A DNA stretch of 64,000 nt from Trichobilharzia regenti (Eukaryota > Platyhelminthes > Trematoda > Strigeidida > Schistosomatidae). The notes below the pieces were generated by a model. The model was not told where the DNA came from and made no database searches. It saw only the letters and a list, made by a program, of their open reading frames with translations. Position numbers and translations under genes: made by a program. Below, piece after piece: positions 32,601 to 45,256 of this stretch. Each line of letters opens with the position of its first letter. Positions within the stretch are counted from its first letter, which is position 1. Location of the stretch: positions 434,001 to 498,000 of the forward strand of contig CALYDD020000313.1 in the NCBI GenBank assembly GCA_944472135.2, given 5' to 3'.

Positions 32601-32889
32601 ATGAGAACCTGTGAAATAGAATGATATCATTTTATACTGCAAATTTCGTCTTCCTTTCCTTATCGAAATTTATCAAGGGAACCAAATGTATAAATTTTTA
32701 CCCACAATGGAATTATAATCTGTTGATACCCCAACCTAAAACGGAGAGCTACATTTATCACATGTTAGAGAAAGGTATCCTCTGTAACACTTTTCTGCAG
32801 TTTTTATGCATTTATTTCATAAATATATGTATTCCCTACACAAAAAGTGCCTCCTTCACGTGAGTGGTGTGTTCGATGTCATTCACTGA

Positions 32890-33370
32890 TTGGTAGTCAG
32901 TGGTACTTAAAGTTTAACTTTGCCCTTTCTCTTTTTGGAAACATAAGATAGGCTCCTTCACCATATGGATTCTGACAGCTTTAGCAGCAGTTTGTGTAAT
33001 AGACAAACTCTCGAGGTAAAATAAGGATTGTTCGGTATACGGTGGATAGTTTCAACAGTCTTGTGTTTTGTATTCAAAGGAGTTGAGTTAGAATCGAACT
33101 ATGAATGAACTTTATTTTTTGTACTTTGCTTAACCACGCTGGATAGTGTTCACAAATACAACTGTTAACGTGCCTAATTTTACTTCCTGTGTAACTGGCT
33201 CCACAGAATCAGTCAAATTGATAAATACACTTAGAAGAGGCAAAACAGCTTAATTCAGCAGAATTGAATGCTCATTCCACCTCATTCCTTAAGCGTTATA
33301 TTATTATTTCGCTAGTGTTATCATCGGGGGAAGTGAAGTTGTAAGAACAAGACATTTATCAGAACTGTTG
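32890..33370 (-). pseudogene. Decayed PLE fragment
   Basis: Resembles 430-800 (nuclease region, minus strand: SVEPVTQEVKLGTL-like frames around the CTCCACAGAA block at 33200) with many breaks. 33371-34059 shows nothing I can assign. Confidence 0.55.
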
Positions 33371-34059
33371 TTAATGTGACTTACCTTGAGTTCCGAGTGG
33401 AATATAGGGCTTCAGCAGCGAATTTCAACTTTGTCCTTGTAAGCGCAATATTGCTTGAAATTAAGTCACGCGTAGATAAAGGCTATCCCGGTCCAGAACA
33501 AACAAGAAGCCGGTCACTGTTTCTACGGTACTATTAATAAACAAATCAATAATTATATATATACAACAAACCTTAACGGTTTCAAGAGTACAAAGCACAA
33601 CGCTTAACAGAAAGCAAGGTACCGCTATCAGAGCGGAATAACGTTAAAGCCAAAATTGCGAACTAGCCGGAACCAGACACGACCGTTCAGGTAAGCAGTC
33701 AGTAGAAGAATGAACCCAAGTAGGGCATGGCATAAAGCAGAGAGCGTTTAAGAGAGATAGACCGAGCATAGGCACAAAGATAGAATTTAATTGGCTACTT
33801 AACCAGGTAGGAAAATACAGATGAAAATCAATAAATAAGATAAACTCGACAGAATAGTACAAAGTTAGACATGGGTCAGTTCACAAAATACTCTGATTGG
33901 GCCATGAGTTCAACTATCTGACTAAACGGATCGAGGTAAAAACACATACACACAATTCATTAAACAAGCAGGGATAGACACGTTAGGCATGGATAATTGG
34001 GTTGCAACAACGCTAGGCTGATCCGGGACAGGTTGACTTGATTCAAGGATGGGAATAGA

Positions 34060-34500
34060 ATTGATCTTACAGTCCTATTCTCCGGCGTCCTCTTTAACAA
34101 GCCTAATGATTGCCCATTGTCTGTCATCTCTTCCTACTGACACAGTCTCCTCAATGTCACATTCAGACTAAAGTTAAACTCATCGTTTCGCACTCTAGTT
34201 CCACTCGAGCTGTGGATGGTCTGGTGCGAGATGACATTCGACAGTCTTCTTCTTGCATTTTCTTCTACATGTTTGTGTAGAACAGGTTGTTAGTTGGTTA
34301 GCTCCCAGAGTTTCTTGTTATTCATTCTTTCTAGTAGGCCATCTGATCTCCAGTATGGAGTCGACGAACGCAACCCTTTGATGATACTGTATGATGCACT
34401 TGATAAAAGTAGTACTATTGGATCAGAGGATAACACAGCCTCCAGTGCTCACTTTCATACTTTTTGTTGTGTCTGTCCATTGCCAAGCCTTTGAGAAGAT
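34060..34500 (-). mobile_element. LINE 3' region, decayed
   Basis: Resembles the 3' portion of the SR-type LINE at 61060-61440 (TTCCACTCGAGCTG; GTTAGCTCCCAGAG; GGCCATCTGATCTCCAG in the same order). No open frame remains. Confidence 0.5.
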
Positions 34501-34566
34501 CCTTCAATACTCAGTGATATTCACAGTTTGCAAGCTTATGGTGTCACTAGTTAACCCAAGTACCTA

Positions 34567-34912
34567 TATAACGAAAGAAGACAATGGCCAGGCAACAGAT
34601 CGTTTATTTTTGAGAAAATCGACAAATATTTATAGATTTTTATGTACATTATTGCCAGAGGAGAGGTGACGTCTTCTGATTGGTTGTTTTCCTGCTGAAA
34701 ATTATTCTGTCATCTGTTTATTGCCGTTTCTTATACACTCCGTTGATATATCTGCTAATCGTATCTGCCCACGCTAAGTTTACCGTGATTGGTTGTTGAG
34801 TTCCTTAAGGTTAGTCTTTGTTCTTGTTATTTCTCATGACCTCGATTTGGGACGTAAACATTGACGTGAATTGCTGTCTACCAATTTTGGTTAGCAGACA
34901 GCTGCCACCACA
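34567..34912 (-). mobile_element. Solo LTR
   Basis: About 346 bases matching 36590-36926 in inverted orientation, ending CCACCACA. The TG start has decayed to TATAAC at the other edge. No coding region is attached. Sequence 34913-35770 has nothing I can assign. Confidence 0.7.
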
Positions 34913-35779
34913 TCTATTCAGAAATTTGATGGTTTAGAGTTGATCTGGCTATCTGAGCTGAGTCAAATCCCCCCCCACACACACACCTCTGATGATCTTG
35001 ACGACAAAAGAGTGAAATGGCCACTCGGTGTTGAGATCGTTTCCAGCTGACAAGTTAGCAAGTACACTGGTTGATGTGAATCAATTATTTTTGAGAAAAC
35101 ACCAGGTAACTGAACTGTTTGTTTGTGACCAAATAGTGCTAGGGGAGAATAGGCAGTTTCAATATTCATTTCCTGATGATATTTCTAAACTCTAATGATC
35201 AATCTTATTTTGAGATATGCTCATGGACCAAGGTACATCGAACGGGATTTCTGTCCTGATCACCATCAAATAAGCGAATTTGAGTAAATTCAAGTTAAGA
35301 ATAATTTACATTCAGATTGATAAAGTCATTCCAGCCAAAATGTGTCGTAAACGGTAGAAATCTGCATTTAAGTATGTAGCACGCCTGTCAGGGATAGTGA
35401 ACATTGAAGCGTTTGTTTAGTCGAACTCGTCTCCATTTTGGTGGAGATTAGAGGTCCGTGGTTGCTTAATCGTATACTGGTTGGCAGAAAACTGCAGAAA
35501 TACGATACGTTCACGTACAGACTTTGCACTTCGTAATAGTTGTAGGCAGTTCTGTTTCATTACTGTTGGAAGAATAAACAATCGTATTGCCCAACCGTTT
35601 TCTCTTGTTCCCCATTGGTTACCGTGTATAGTATTCAGAGTAGTTATCCTAGTCTTCTGAAATCAGCGATAGGTCCAGGATCTCTGTAATCTGAATATCT
35701 GACAATCTCTTTACGCGTCACACAACCACCTGTGATTCCGAAACCTAGGTGCCTAGGTTACCTAGACTAGCCACCTTAA

Positions 35780-36580
35780 ATTGCAACCGTGATTTTAACT
35801 GCTCCCATGGAGCCAGATATACTGACCGTTGTTCCAGGAACCTACGTTTTCGTGCTGAGGAATACTTACCGGTGTTTAAATAAGAGTGTTTGTCAATGGA
35901 CGCGAACACTGAACGTTTGTTTATTGGAACTGGTAGTCATTGGCGGGCAACTCGAAGGAGCGAATGGTTCAATCGTGTACAAGTTGGAAGAAGACGAAAG
36001 AACACGAATAAAAGTACAATACATTCTTTGTAAAACATTTGTTTATAGTCTCTGTATGACAGATCGAATTCAACCGCTGAAGAATATATTTTCTTATTAC
36101 AAGTCCTTGTGTTTTGGAGTTAAAGTCGATAATTTTACTAAGTAGTTGTCGATTCTAAGCGTCTTCACAAATAACAGGAACTTAGGGTTAAGTTCCTTGA
36201 CAGTGTTGTTAAAATCCCCAAGAATGCTATGCTGGGTAACTTTGTTCAAACAGGTCATAAAGCTACCTGTTGAAGAGTTTTTCCTTATCGTCTACCGGAT
36301 ATCGAATAAATTAACAAAAGCCTCTACATACCGAAAACTCCAAATATGAGAGGCCATTACAATTCGCTTAAAACATCCGGAGTTCTGTGTGCAAAAGAAA
36401 GAAGGCCAGCCAGTTACTATTGCTAACCTATGAATTCCGTATTACTTCCCCTAATTTAGCTGATATGTAGTCAGTTCGGTGTCATATTAAGGCATATTAT
36501 CGCTCTTTTTGCTGGTGCTTTCGAGATGTAATTTATCCACACTGTTGTGTCAGTGTAATTCAAAACACCAGTGATGTTGT
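35780..36580 (+). pseudogene. Decayed PLE nuclease fragment
   Basis: Starts NCSHGARYTDRCSRNLRFRA (35798-35857), clearly the PLE nuclease CSCGAxYIGRCxRNLRxR block with substitutions at key positions (YIG became YTD). Later frames are broken. Confidence 0.65.
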
Positions 36581-36589
36581 CGATAACAG

Positions 36590-36926
36590 TGTGGTGAGAG
36601 CAGGCTGCTAGCCAAAGTTGCTAGACATTAATTTACGTCAATGTTTATGTCCCAAATATTGGTCGTGAGAAAATATGAACAAAGACTGATTCAACAACCA
36701 ATCACAGAAGACTTTGCGTAGGCGGATACAGTTAACATAAGATGATCTGACATTCAAGAAACAGTCACAAAAAGATGCAAGGTCAACTTTCTGTGAGAAA
36801 CAACCAGTCAGAAGACTGTGTTTGTTAGCTTGAATAAGCTATAATAATGTACATGAAAATATATAAATACGTGTTGATTTCCTTAATAAACGATCTGTTG
36901 CCTAACTCTTGCCTTCTGTTGTTACA
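36590..36926 (+). mobile_element. Solo LTR with target duplication
   Basis: 337 bases from TGTGGTGAGAG to TTGTTACA, flanked by ACAG on both sides (36586-36589 and 36927-36930). Inside are a TATA-like ATATATAAATAC (about 36868) and AATAAA (about 36891), the order expected of U3, R and U5. It interrupts decayed PLE sequence. It may belong to a Gypsy-type family known in schistosomes, but no pol sequence is present to decide. Confidence 0.8.
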
Positions 36927-36949
36927 ACAGTATTCCTTCAAGTATTGCG

Positions 36950-37110
36950 ATGTCACAGGAGAGTATTCTAATTGTCACATCTTTCCTCCTGTTCGGTAAA
37001 AAAGAGACTTAGTGAGGTGCCTCTTTTGGAGGAATCTGACGAATATGCACTAAAGATACACTTGAAGATGAAAAAAGAAATCTAACACAAACTCTGCGAT
37101 TTAATTAGAA
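36950..37110 (+). pseudogene. Decayed PLE fragment
   Basis: Matches 40085-40190 (GTGAGGTGCCT; CGAATATGCA; ACACAAACTC-like), the thumb region of a PLE on the plus strand. It faces a minus-strand PLE starting next to it. Confidence 0.5.
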
Positions 37111-38840
37111 TTTACCCTGGCCAGGGGGAAAGACAGATAGCAGAACAAACTTCTTTTATTGTGTAGAAAGACTAGAATTGTTCTCTAGAATTTATTCCTA
37201 AATCTCCCGCTATAGGTAAAAAGCGGTTTCCAATTCCCTTCCAAAGGTTCGATGGAATACGATAGAATAACACTGAAAGCACTTCTTCTTCTACTGTCCA
37301 CTTGGTGACCGCTTTCATCAATCAAATGAGACAAAATGCAACTTCTTATAGATTTTACTTGGCCTTCTCCGAGCTGTAGAGGAAGATGCTCACTAATGCG
37401 TTTGTTAAGCTGTTTAGTTGTTCACCCTATGTAGCTTTTTCTGCAAGAGCAGCTAAATTTGTAAATACACATAGGAGAGACACAGCTAGACAGTTTGTCT
37501 TTCACTTGAACAATCATAATTGGTTGGCTGAAAAATGATAGATAAAGGGTGGTGGTAGTATAAGTCCGTTTTATGCCTATAGACAATCCTACCCACATCT
37601 CCAATGAATTGCAGTTGTTTCTTTTTAACTGTTGTCATTTTCTCCTAATTATACCTGGTGTTCATATGTCTCCACACAAATCTTCTAGGGTAACCCATTT
37701 GGATCAGAGTGTTTGATGTGTTTCCTGATTCATTTTCTAGGGAGTCATCTGTACAGATCCTACTTACTCTATTCGTCAGGTATCTGACCAAACTGACTTT
37801 TTATCGGATTGGTACAAACTTGAAGGAATGTGTATACTGACCTACAGATGTAGGTTTCCCACACACATATAACTTGAGTGAACCATCTGTTCTCTTTTCT
37901 GCTCAAATGAACATCAAGGAAGTGTAGTCTACCATCATGTTCTTCTTCACAAGTGAACATGAGCGATGGTTGTGCATCATTAAACTTTTTTAACATTTCA
38001 TTCTTGTCAGCGTTCTCATCAAGAATAATAAACGTATCAACAACATAACGAAAATAAGAATCCGTTTTATCTATTACTTGTTTCAATGGACTATTTTCAA
38101 GCTTAGCAAGAAAGAAATCTACCTAATCTGGGCTTAATGGATAACCCATGGCAATGCTGTCGATTTGTCGGTAACAAATGTGATTGTTGAATGTGAAGTT
38201 TACATTTACAGCGCGTCTTATTGCAAGCAGCTCCTTGAGATATCAAACTGCTTTCCTGATAATTGTTGGCTTATCTATTCCACAGTCTTCATAAGCGGTA
38301 CATTGGCGTTTGCTTCCCATTTATGTTGACATCATGAATTCAAAGACGTCTTTATCACTTTGATTAACCTCATTCTTCTGCAACGGTTGGGGGAGTTCAT
38401 GTAGCCCTCTTAGAAGTGTCTTGGACTGGTCGAAGAGGAGTTCCTGTTTTATATACTTCTGGCAAACCATACAGTCGTGAAGTATTACTTCCAGTAGGAT
38501 AAGGATGGTTGTAAACTGAGATTACTCCAATTTTCCTCAGATCTTTAAGCGTGTTGATTGGCTGCTATTCAGCTACTCTTCTGTCTAGATCTGTAGAGCT
38601 GTTAAGCTCCTGGAATTTCAATTCATCGGTTAGAAGCGAGTTGGTTTTGTAAACGTACTCACACTTATTCATCAGTACTGCTGTGGCTCCTTCATCAGGC
38701 CTGCTGATTCTAATGTTTTCATTGTTCCTTAAAACTTTGTGAGATTGAAAATGTAATTCAAGTACAACGTCGACATCTTGGAGTTTCAAGATGAATTCAG
38801 AGAAACCAGCAGCAGAAAGTAACAGCAAATATATTTCATC
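37110..38840 (-). pseudogene. PLE with most of the reverse transcriptase
   Basis: Read from right to left: an N-terminal reverse-transcriptase block (ISRPDEGATAVLMNKCEYVY, 38720-38660), the catalytic region (RYVVDTFIILDENADKNEM, YVVD where YIDD is usual, about 38055), FLDVHLSRKENRW (about 37910), and the nuclease (CIYKFSCSCRKSYIG, about 37465). It is the most complete PLE gene here but has several frameshifts and an altered catalytic box. Sequence 38841-39635 has nothing I can assign. Confidence 0.8.
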
Positions 38841-39639
38841 ATATTACAATGTTATTAGAAAATGTGTGACCCCTGACACGATGTGGGTGTGGTGATAAGG
38901 ACATAGGCTTTGGCCTGTGTTAAGAAACACACCCAAGATTAATCAGCCGTGACATCATCCGGTGTCCCCGCACAGCGAAAGATAGTCACGCACATGGTTC
39001 GTGGTATTTTCCGTAGCCATTTCGTCAGTTGGGTTAAAAATTTCCAGTGACACAGGTTCAAAACTAAAACACAATAACATTAAGGTCATTACCAACATCC
39101 ATCCACCTCAACTGCATAACACCATCACTACCACACCAAGCATTACACAACGGTTTGAGGCAAATCATGTATAATATGACCACAGGATGATTACTGTATT
39201 CGATATAAACCCGTTCACACCAGCGAACTTACTTTGTGATGAATTCAAGAAGTTAAGAGAGGGTATATATGAAGTGCTCGTAGTACTGGTGAATGTTTCA
39301 ACTGCCCATTGGGTAGTAAATTGTAGTAAATGCTTCCACTTTATTCGCTGTGTATTTCATACTACTTACTACCAATCAGTAGTATGACAGTAATTAGGAG
39401 ATTAAATGTTATCCCAGAGGTATCAAACACTCATCGCTTATTAATCCCACATATTTCACAGAATTATTTCCAGTATCAGTTTAAATGTATCTTTGAATAC
39501 TGGTCAGTTACCTTGATGATATCAATATTGTAAATAAAAACTTGTATTCTTTTGATGTGGATGGACTCCATATTCACTAATGTCCCTCTACTCAAAACAA
39601 CTGACATTTTGTGTGATTACGTTTCACCACACATAATTT

Positions 39640-41100
39640 GCTGGTCCCGTTCCCTATATTTTATTTAGAGCGTTCATTACTTCTATGTACCAGAAATGTT
39701 AGGCTTAAATTTGAAGGTGACTGCTCCTGTCAGGTTGATGGTGTTTCTAAGGAAAGCTCGTTCACGATAAATTTAGCAGAAATCTATATGTTGAGCATTG
39801 AAAGTTTATCGGAAGATCTAATTGAAAATGTACCAGTTCCTAGAAGATATGTCGATGACATTCTGATGAACAGTGATAAGCCTTGTTCTGCCACTTCAAT
39901 TTTAAATCGAATGATTGAAATTGAAAATAACATGTCAGTTACGTTTGTAGGAGAGGAAGATAATTGATTATCTGTCCTACATATATTGGTTGATCGACAG
40001 ACAGCCTCATGGATCAATAAAACTATCTGTTTACGGAATACCTACCTAGATAGGACAATATCTTAATTATCACAGTTTTTCATCTATACGGCGCGAAAGG
40101 CCCTTGGTGAGATGCCTGTGTCAGTAGAATCCAACGAATATGCATAGAAGACACACTTAAAGATGAAGAGAGAAAACTGACACAAACCCCGGTTGATAAT
40201 AATTATCCAGAGAAGTTCATTAGGAGGTCTGAAGTGGTCAGTAGAACACCAAGACCCATTCTCCAACTCGCCACTGTGAAAGACATTTATATCAAGCTAC
40301 TGTATATAGGTGAATGTGAAAATTAATAATAATAATAATAATAATAATCACTTTATTCCACAACAATAACAATTTACAGCATGGAATTTTCAGCGTTTCT
40401 TTTACATATTGCAATGGTTTAGCTCTGTTTATAATTATATAAATATATAAAATGTTAAAATATTGATAGTTAATAGGAAAAAATAATAAAAATAAATATA
40501 AATAAAAAACCCAACAAAATCATACCATTTCTAGGTCATAGTGAATAATAAATAAATAATATAACAAATAACACTTGCATTAATATGCATCATTACATTT
40601 ATAGTTTAGTTACTGATTCAAAAGTTGTAAAAGTTCTTTCTGATATTTGTCTCTTCACACAATACTCGTATATATCCATGTGAGCACTTAGAACATACGA
40701 AAAATGTTGTCAGTTACCACTCTATCTACCAATTTAAATGTACCTATAGTCATACACATACACAGGGAGGACTCGTTGATGTTTGGACGTAAGGACTTCA
40801 GAGCACGTTCCTAAATGGCTTCAGAAGCAAATGGTTTCCCCTGAATTCATTACTGATGCGAGTAGATGACCTAGCTGTCCTATTGCAAAACTTATTATAC
40901 AAACAGGACATAAAATTTATGTTTACACCTCCTTTATTCAACCTATCTATAAAACGTGTTTGAGACGTGCCCTAAAGTTTGTTGAAGCCCTATCAATTAG
41001 GAAATTTAAACCACCTTTGTGTGTTCAAAGAAACAATTCTTCATGACACTGTACCACCTTCCTTAGTGAACTTTATTTTGATACATACCACGGCAGATGT
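39640..41100 (+). pseudogene. Decayed PLE, palm to C-terminus
   Basis: Frame 39638-39967 contains QVDGVSKESSFTINLAEIYM and RRYVDDIL, a PLE palm; thumb pieces follow (40085-40300). A C-terminus like LRRALKFVEALSIRKFKPPL is readable across frames near 40950-41030. A LINE 3' end (40323-40640) interrupts it. Confidence 0.65.
40323..40640 (-). mobile_element. LINE 3' tail with ATA repeat
   Basis: Minus-strand 3' non-coding region ending in GGAATAAAGTGATTATTATT, the same tail as 52690 and 55765. It is inserted in PLE sequence. 41101-41635 is unassigned. Confidence 0.6.
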
Positions 41101-41639
41101 ACTATTACCTCCCTCTCGAATATTAAATTGACCTTCAATATTGGAGCCTTTATAACTTGACGATCAACGTCTATTCGCTTACCATTCAACTAACGCTTGA
41201 TGCCTGTCATATATTACATTCCAATGACAAGTACGTGGAGTGTGGCCAAATTGTTCGAAATGTCTTGCGCCGCAAACACACCCCACTATTCAGAAAAATT
41301 ACGTCTTCTTATTGTTTAGTCGAGATTCATAAAGGGAACAAATGGATTCATATACAAACAGTTAGAAGGTAGAAATGTCTATAACAAGTGGATTACATAA
41401 TACATAATTTTTGAAAAATGAAGAGTAATTACGGGATAAGTAAGTGTTCAAGTTCTTTATTACCCTCCGTTTTATGCTCACTATCTACAAGATGGGCTAA
41501 AACTGAGACAGAGATAAAGGTCCAAACGAAAATTAAATATCATAGATGCTTTCAATTCATTCATTCATTCACCATGCAATCAGACAAAATCCCTACAAAA
41601 CCAATACTTGAAAATTAATCTGATGTGCTCACTAGTGAC

Positions 41640-42015
41640 TGGCCCTATTCAGGCAGTTAACCTGGGATTCTAGTGGGAAGCCGTAACCAGTAGGGTACAG
41701 CATGTTGAGGATGAGGCAGTAACTCATCAAAAAAGACATTACAAAGTAGTCACGCTATGTCATGAATTGGCAGAAGTTAGAATTCAAGGACAACTCGATC
41801 CGTTCCTAGTGGCTCAATGGTCTACGAGCTCGCCTTGGAAACGGGGGGTCTTGGGTTCGAACCCCGGTGGGTGCGTACTGCAGCAGAGTCCCAGACTAGG
41901 ACGAAACAGCTGTCCAGTGCTCCTAGGTTTTCCAGTGGTTCTCTAACTGATGTCAGCTCATGATGGAATCCCCCATGCAATCAAACAAAAATCCCTACAA
42001 AACCAATACTTACAA
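41640..42015 (+). mobile_element. Hammerhead-type SINE (family 2), single full-length plus copy
   Basis: Body (41650-41810), tRNA-like head (A box AGTGGCTCAATGGTC at about 41808, B box GGTTCGAACCCC at about 41855), ribozyme-like segment (about 41875-41925) and tail (to CCAATACTTAC). It is the clearest copy of the head and shows the order of parts. It ends about 90 bases before the first gene 2 exon. Confidence 0.75.
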
Positions 42016-42102
42016 ATCATTCATAAAGATTTCGTTGTATTTACTAACCATTAACTTTGTTTTTCTGCTGCATCTTAGCTTATCTTAATTTATCCTTTCT
42101 AG

Positions 42103-42365
42103 ACTATTCAAATGTTTGGAACACTTTTAGAAAGGCCAAGAATTAAACCAATCATTGAACCGTGTTATCATAAATTACTCGAAAGTTTACACAATGAATT
42201 GGATCGATGTAAACAGATATTAGATCGAAATGTTGATAATCCAAAATTGTTGAAACATTCTCTATCGAAAGCATTCCCTCCAGCTGCTGGAGCTATATCT
42301 TGGTCTACTCTCCTGTTGAGACGTATAAATTCTATTATGGATCCAATAGAACTAATGGAATATCC
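42103..42365 (+). CDS. Axonemal dynein heavy chain (gene 2), tail exon
   Basis: The exon encodes TIQMFGTLLERPRIKP, LHNELDRCKQILDRN, and AFPPAAGAISWSTLLLRRI, features of the DHC_N1 tail of beta-type heavy chains (where MFGSLLxRP and MPPVAGxxxW are typical). Acceptor TTTCTAG ends at 42102; donor GTTAGT starts at 42366, splitting a Pro codon that exon 46400 completes. About 490 residues should precede it; I could not find them between 29823 and 42102. Gene 2 is distinct from gene 1, whose C-terminus ended at 29823. Confidence 0.88.
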
Positions 42366-42529
42366 GTTAGTCTTTGAATTTTATTATTATTATTATTCCA
42401 TAGTGATAACTGTGTATTTACATATATAATGACATCATTACTATATAGAGGAATAATACCCGATGTCTACTATGTCTGTCGATGTAAATAGTAAAACGAT
42501 TAAATTCACTAACCCACACATCGAACAGG

Positions 42530-43168
42530 GTGACTCTAAAGAATAGGAACCCGAATCGAAACGACCTACGAACGCACAAATGACCTTGAGAAACCAATCA
42601 GGCGACTTTGTTGTTTCTAGAAGTAATTATGGATGCTCTACACCTTTTGCGTTGTAAATTGGCAGTGCTGCTGTATTATCGCCTATTATCCAGCGCTTAT
42701 TGCTACCTGGGACCACTATTCACACAGACGAATGGAGCAGTTACGGTCAATCGTCGAATCTCGAGTATATTCATCATGTAGTCAACCACACAAACGGTTT
42801 TCGTAATCCTTTGGATGGAACTCATACTAATTCGATCGAAAGTTTCTGGAGTCGCCTAAAAAACGGATTAGATTGGTGAATGGATCTAGAAATCCAATGA
42901 TATACAGTTATCTTGATGAATTTATGTATAGAACTTGGTTTAACATCATTATGAAGACACCTATGAGAAATCGGGAGCATTTTTTGCAGCATATACGAGA
43001 ACGTTATCCATAGTAACTGTTTTTTAACATTGCATTACTTTTATATAAACGATTTTTGACAATTATGGGTCGCTTTTTGAGCCTTCCGATTGGTCGAAGT
43101 TGTCCTTGACAAGGTCGTTTTCACGTTCGTAGGTGGTTTCGGTTTGGGTTCCTATTCTTTAGAGTCAC
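42530..43168 (+). mobile_element. Merlin element, internally deleted, with TIRs and target duplication
   Basis: The ends GTGACTCTAAAGAATAGG and its inverse (about 43151-43168) are matched over more than 20 bases. CGAACAG flanks both sides (42522-42528 and 43169-43175), fitting the 8- to 9-base duplications of Merlin. The transposase end remains in pieces: IHTDEWSSYGQSSNLEYIHH, HTNSIESFWSRLK, then a frameshift. The front of the enzyme is missing. Confidence 0.88.
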
Positions 43169-43261
43169 CGAACAGAGTGTTCAAACTCATCCAAGGTACC
43201 TGTAATACACTCAGTCAGTATTGGACGATATAGAAAATAATTAATGTTATTCAGTGAATGT

Positions 43262-43620
43262 TAACTAGCTATGGAATCCAAGGTTCTTATTTGGGACTAC
43301 TCGTCAACTAGCTGGATGTACATGCATTCATAGTGAGTGAAGATGGTATTCCCCTGTGACACTTGAACCGAGAACCAATCTTCTCAAACGTCGAAGGGTG
43401 TTATCCGCTAGAGCGTTTGGGTCATTCACTGGGGATTGTAGATATATCCAAACGACGAGTCCCAAATATGACGAAATGCGCATCATTCGATTCCATTGCT
43501 AGTCAATATGCACTAAATAATTTCATGTGAATCCTCAAACATCGTCGAAGCCTCCGTAGGTGGAACGAACAGACATATCAACAGAGGCTAAATATTTCGG
43601 TTCAGCCAATCAACGAGATT
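43262..43620. mobile_element. Sm-alpha-like SINE, head-to-head pair
   Basis: The minus part (43262-43440) has a reversed hammerhead (worn) and a reversed tRNA-like head (ACTTGAACCGAGAACC; TATCCGCTAGAGCG). The plus part (43440-43620) starts at the hammerhead (core box mutated to ACGACGA) and ends with CAATCAACGAG. Only one tRNA head is present, as in the family 2 dimers. Confidence 0.7.
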
Positions 43621-43669
43621 GCAAAAGGTCTGGAAGAAGGGAAACGTGCCTATTGACTAGAGGAAAGGT

Positions 43670-45140
43670 CCACTCGTGAAACTACCAAAGAAGGGCGACT
43701 TAAGACTCTGCAAGAACTGGCGAGTAATCGTGCTCCTGTCGACGTCAACAAAAACCTGAGTTGCATCATCCTGGAGAGAATAAATGACGCACTGGATACA
43801 GAACTCCGACCAGGGCAACCTGGCTGCATTGAGGAAAGGCAAATCGTGTACTGACCAAATTGCAACTCTACGCATCATCATAGAACAAAGCATGGAATAG
43901 CAGTCAAGCCTCCACCTCAACTTTATAGACTTTGAAAAGGCCTTCGACAGCGTTGACCATGAAGTAATTTGGAAATTACTCGAGTACTACGACGTATCCC
44001 AAATATTCATCAACCTTATTCAACAGCTGTACGACAACGGCACATGTCAAGTGATCCACAACGGAAGACTCAGAGAGGCGTTTGGAGTAAACACAAGAGT
44101 CAGACAAGAGTTCTTATTATCACCAATGAGATTCCTAATTGTGGTGGACTGGATTGTGCATCAGACAGTTGGAAACGAGCAAACAGGAATATCCTGGACC
44201 GACGTGAAGAACCTAGAAGACCTGGATTTCGCACGTGGATGATTTATGTTTGATGTCACACAAAATCGAAGACGTACAAGCGAAAACCGACAAACTGGTC
44301 GAAGAAGCAGCCTGCGAAGACAGGACTCCAAGTGAACATAGACAAGACGGAGGTTATGAAAATAACCAACCAACCAACAACAAAAACAACAGCAACTTCT
44401 ATCGCCAATCACCATCAACGTGAGGGATCTGAAAGAGGTTACTTCATTCACTTATCTAGGAAGCATTGTCTCAACTACAGGCAGTCGGAACGAACGAGGA
44501 TGTCAAATCGAGCAAGAATCGGGAAGGCGAGAAACACATTCATCAACCTGAAACCAATCTGGAAATCTTCGTCACTCAGCATCAACAACAAAATCCGGTC
44601 GGATTTTCAATACAAACGTAAAGTCAGTCAGTTATTCTATACGGATCAGAAACTTGACCGGCGGTTCACAAAGAATATTTCCAACAGCCTGTTGCAGACC
44701 TTTATCAACAACTAACTGTCTTCGCTGGAGATCAGATGGCCGGGCAGGAAAGAATCACCAACAGTGGGAAACTATGGGAACAAACAAACAAAACAAGGAC
44801 CAATCGCCAACCAACAAATATGCAGGAGAAAGCGGAGGTGGATTGGACACTCGCTGAGGTGACGAGGCCGCCGCTGGGTGACATCGCGCGCGCGTCAGGC
44901 CATTGCTCGAGTGGAACCAGGCCGAAAGGGAAGCACGCGGCGAGTGGGACGTCAGTGGAAGGGTGACATGGAGGAGATCGTGTGAAGAGAGAGGAGTTGA
45001 AAGAGTATACACTAACATGGATGGAGGTGAAAAGTACACCAGAAAGAAGACAGAAGCAAGTGGAGACGTGGAGCTGAAGACCTATGTTCCACTAGGAACC
45101 CAAGGGAACAATAAAAATCAACCAGAAGAACGAAATTGAC
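43670..45140 (+). pseudogene. LINE, reverse transcriptase to 3' end
   Basis: The longest LINE copy here. Pieces in order: KLPKKGDLRLCKNWRVI, SCTDQIATLRIIIEQSMEW, FIDFEKAFDSVDHEVIWKLL, VRQEFLLSPMRF, NLEDLDFA then DDLCLMSHK after a frameshift, FTYLGSIVSTTGSRN, and the C-terminal ALEWNQAERE-like region near 44900. At least four frameshifts disable it. The type matches schistosome SR/RTE-like elements; its endonuclease half is absent. Confidence 0.85.
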
Positions 45141-45202
45141 TATTAAAGGATTTTCAGTGACATTTCAGCCAATGTTATACTAAAAGAATACCTGTTAGAC
45201 AG

Positions 45203-45207
<5 letters not shown>

Positions 45208-45254
<47 letters not shown>
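45208..45254. repeat. (AT)n microsatellite
   Basis: About 47 bases of alternating AT shortly after the LINE end. 45255-45855 is otherwise unassigned intron. Confidence 0.95.

Positions 45255-45256
<2 letters not shown>

Noticed and set aside
32597..32630. Hammerhead-like CTGATGAG...GAAA in PLE 3' sequence
   Set aside because: No stem II can form between the two boxes, and no helix I partners were found.
35789..36145. 118-codon open frame as a host gene
   Set aside because: The neighbouring frame clearly shows a decayed PLE nuclease; the long frame is accidental.
39187..39387. Possible missing N-terminal exon of dynein gene 2
   Set aside because: The translation (INPFTPANLLCDEFKKLREG) does not carry any tail motif I know, and no matching splice-phase partner was found.
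45208..45254. AT run as a replication origin or promoter
   Set aside because: Simple microsatellites of this kind sit at element ends throughout the window; nothing else supports an origin.
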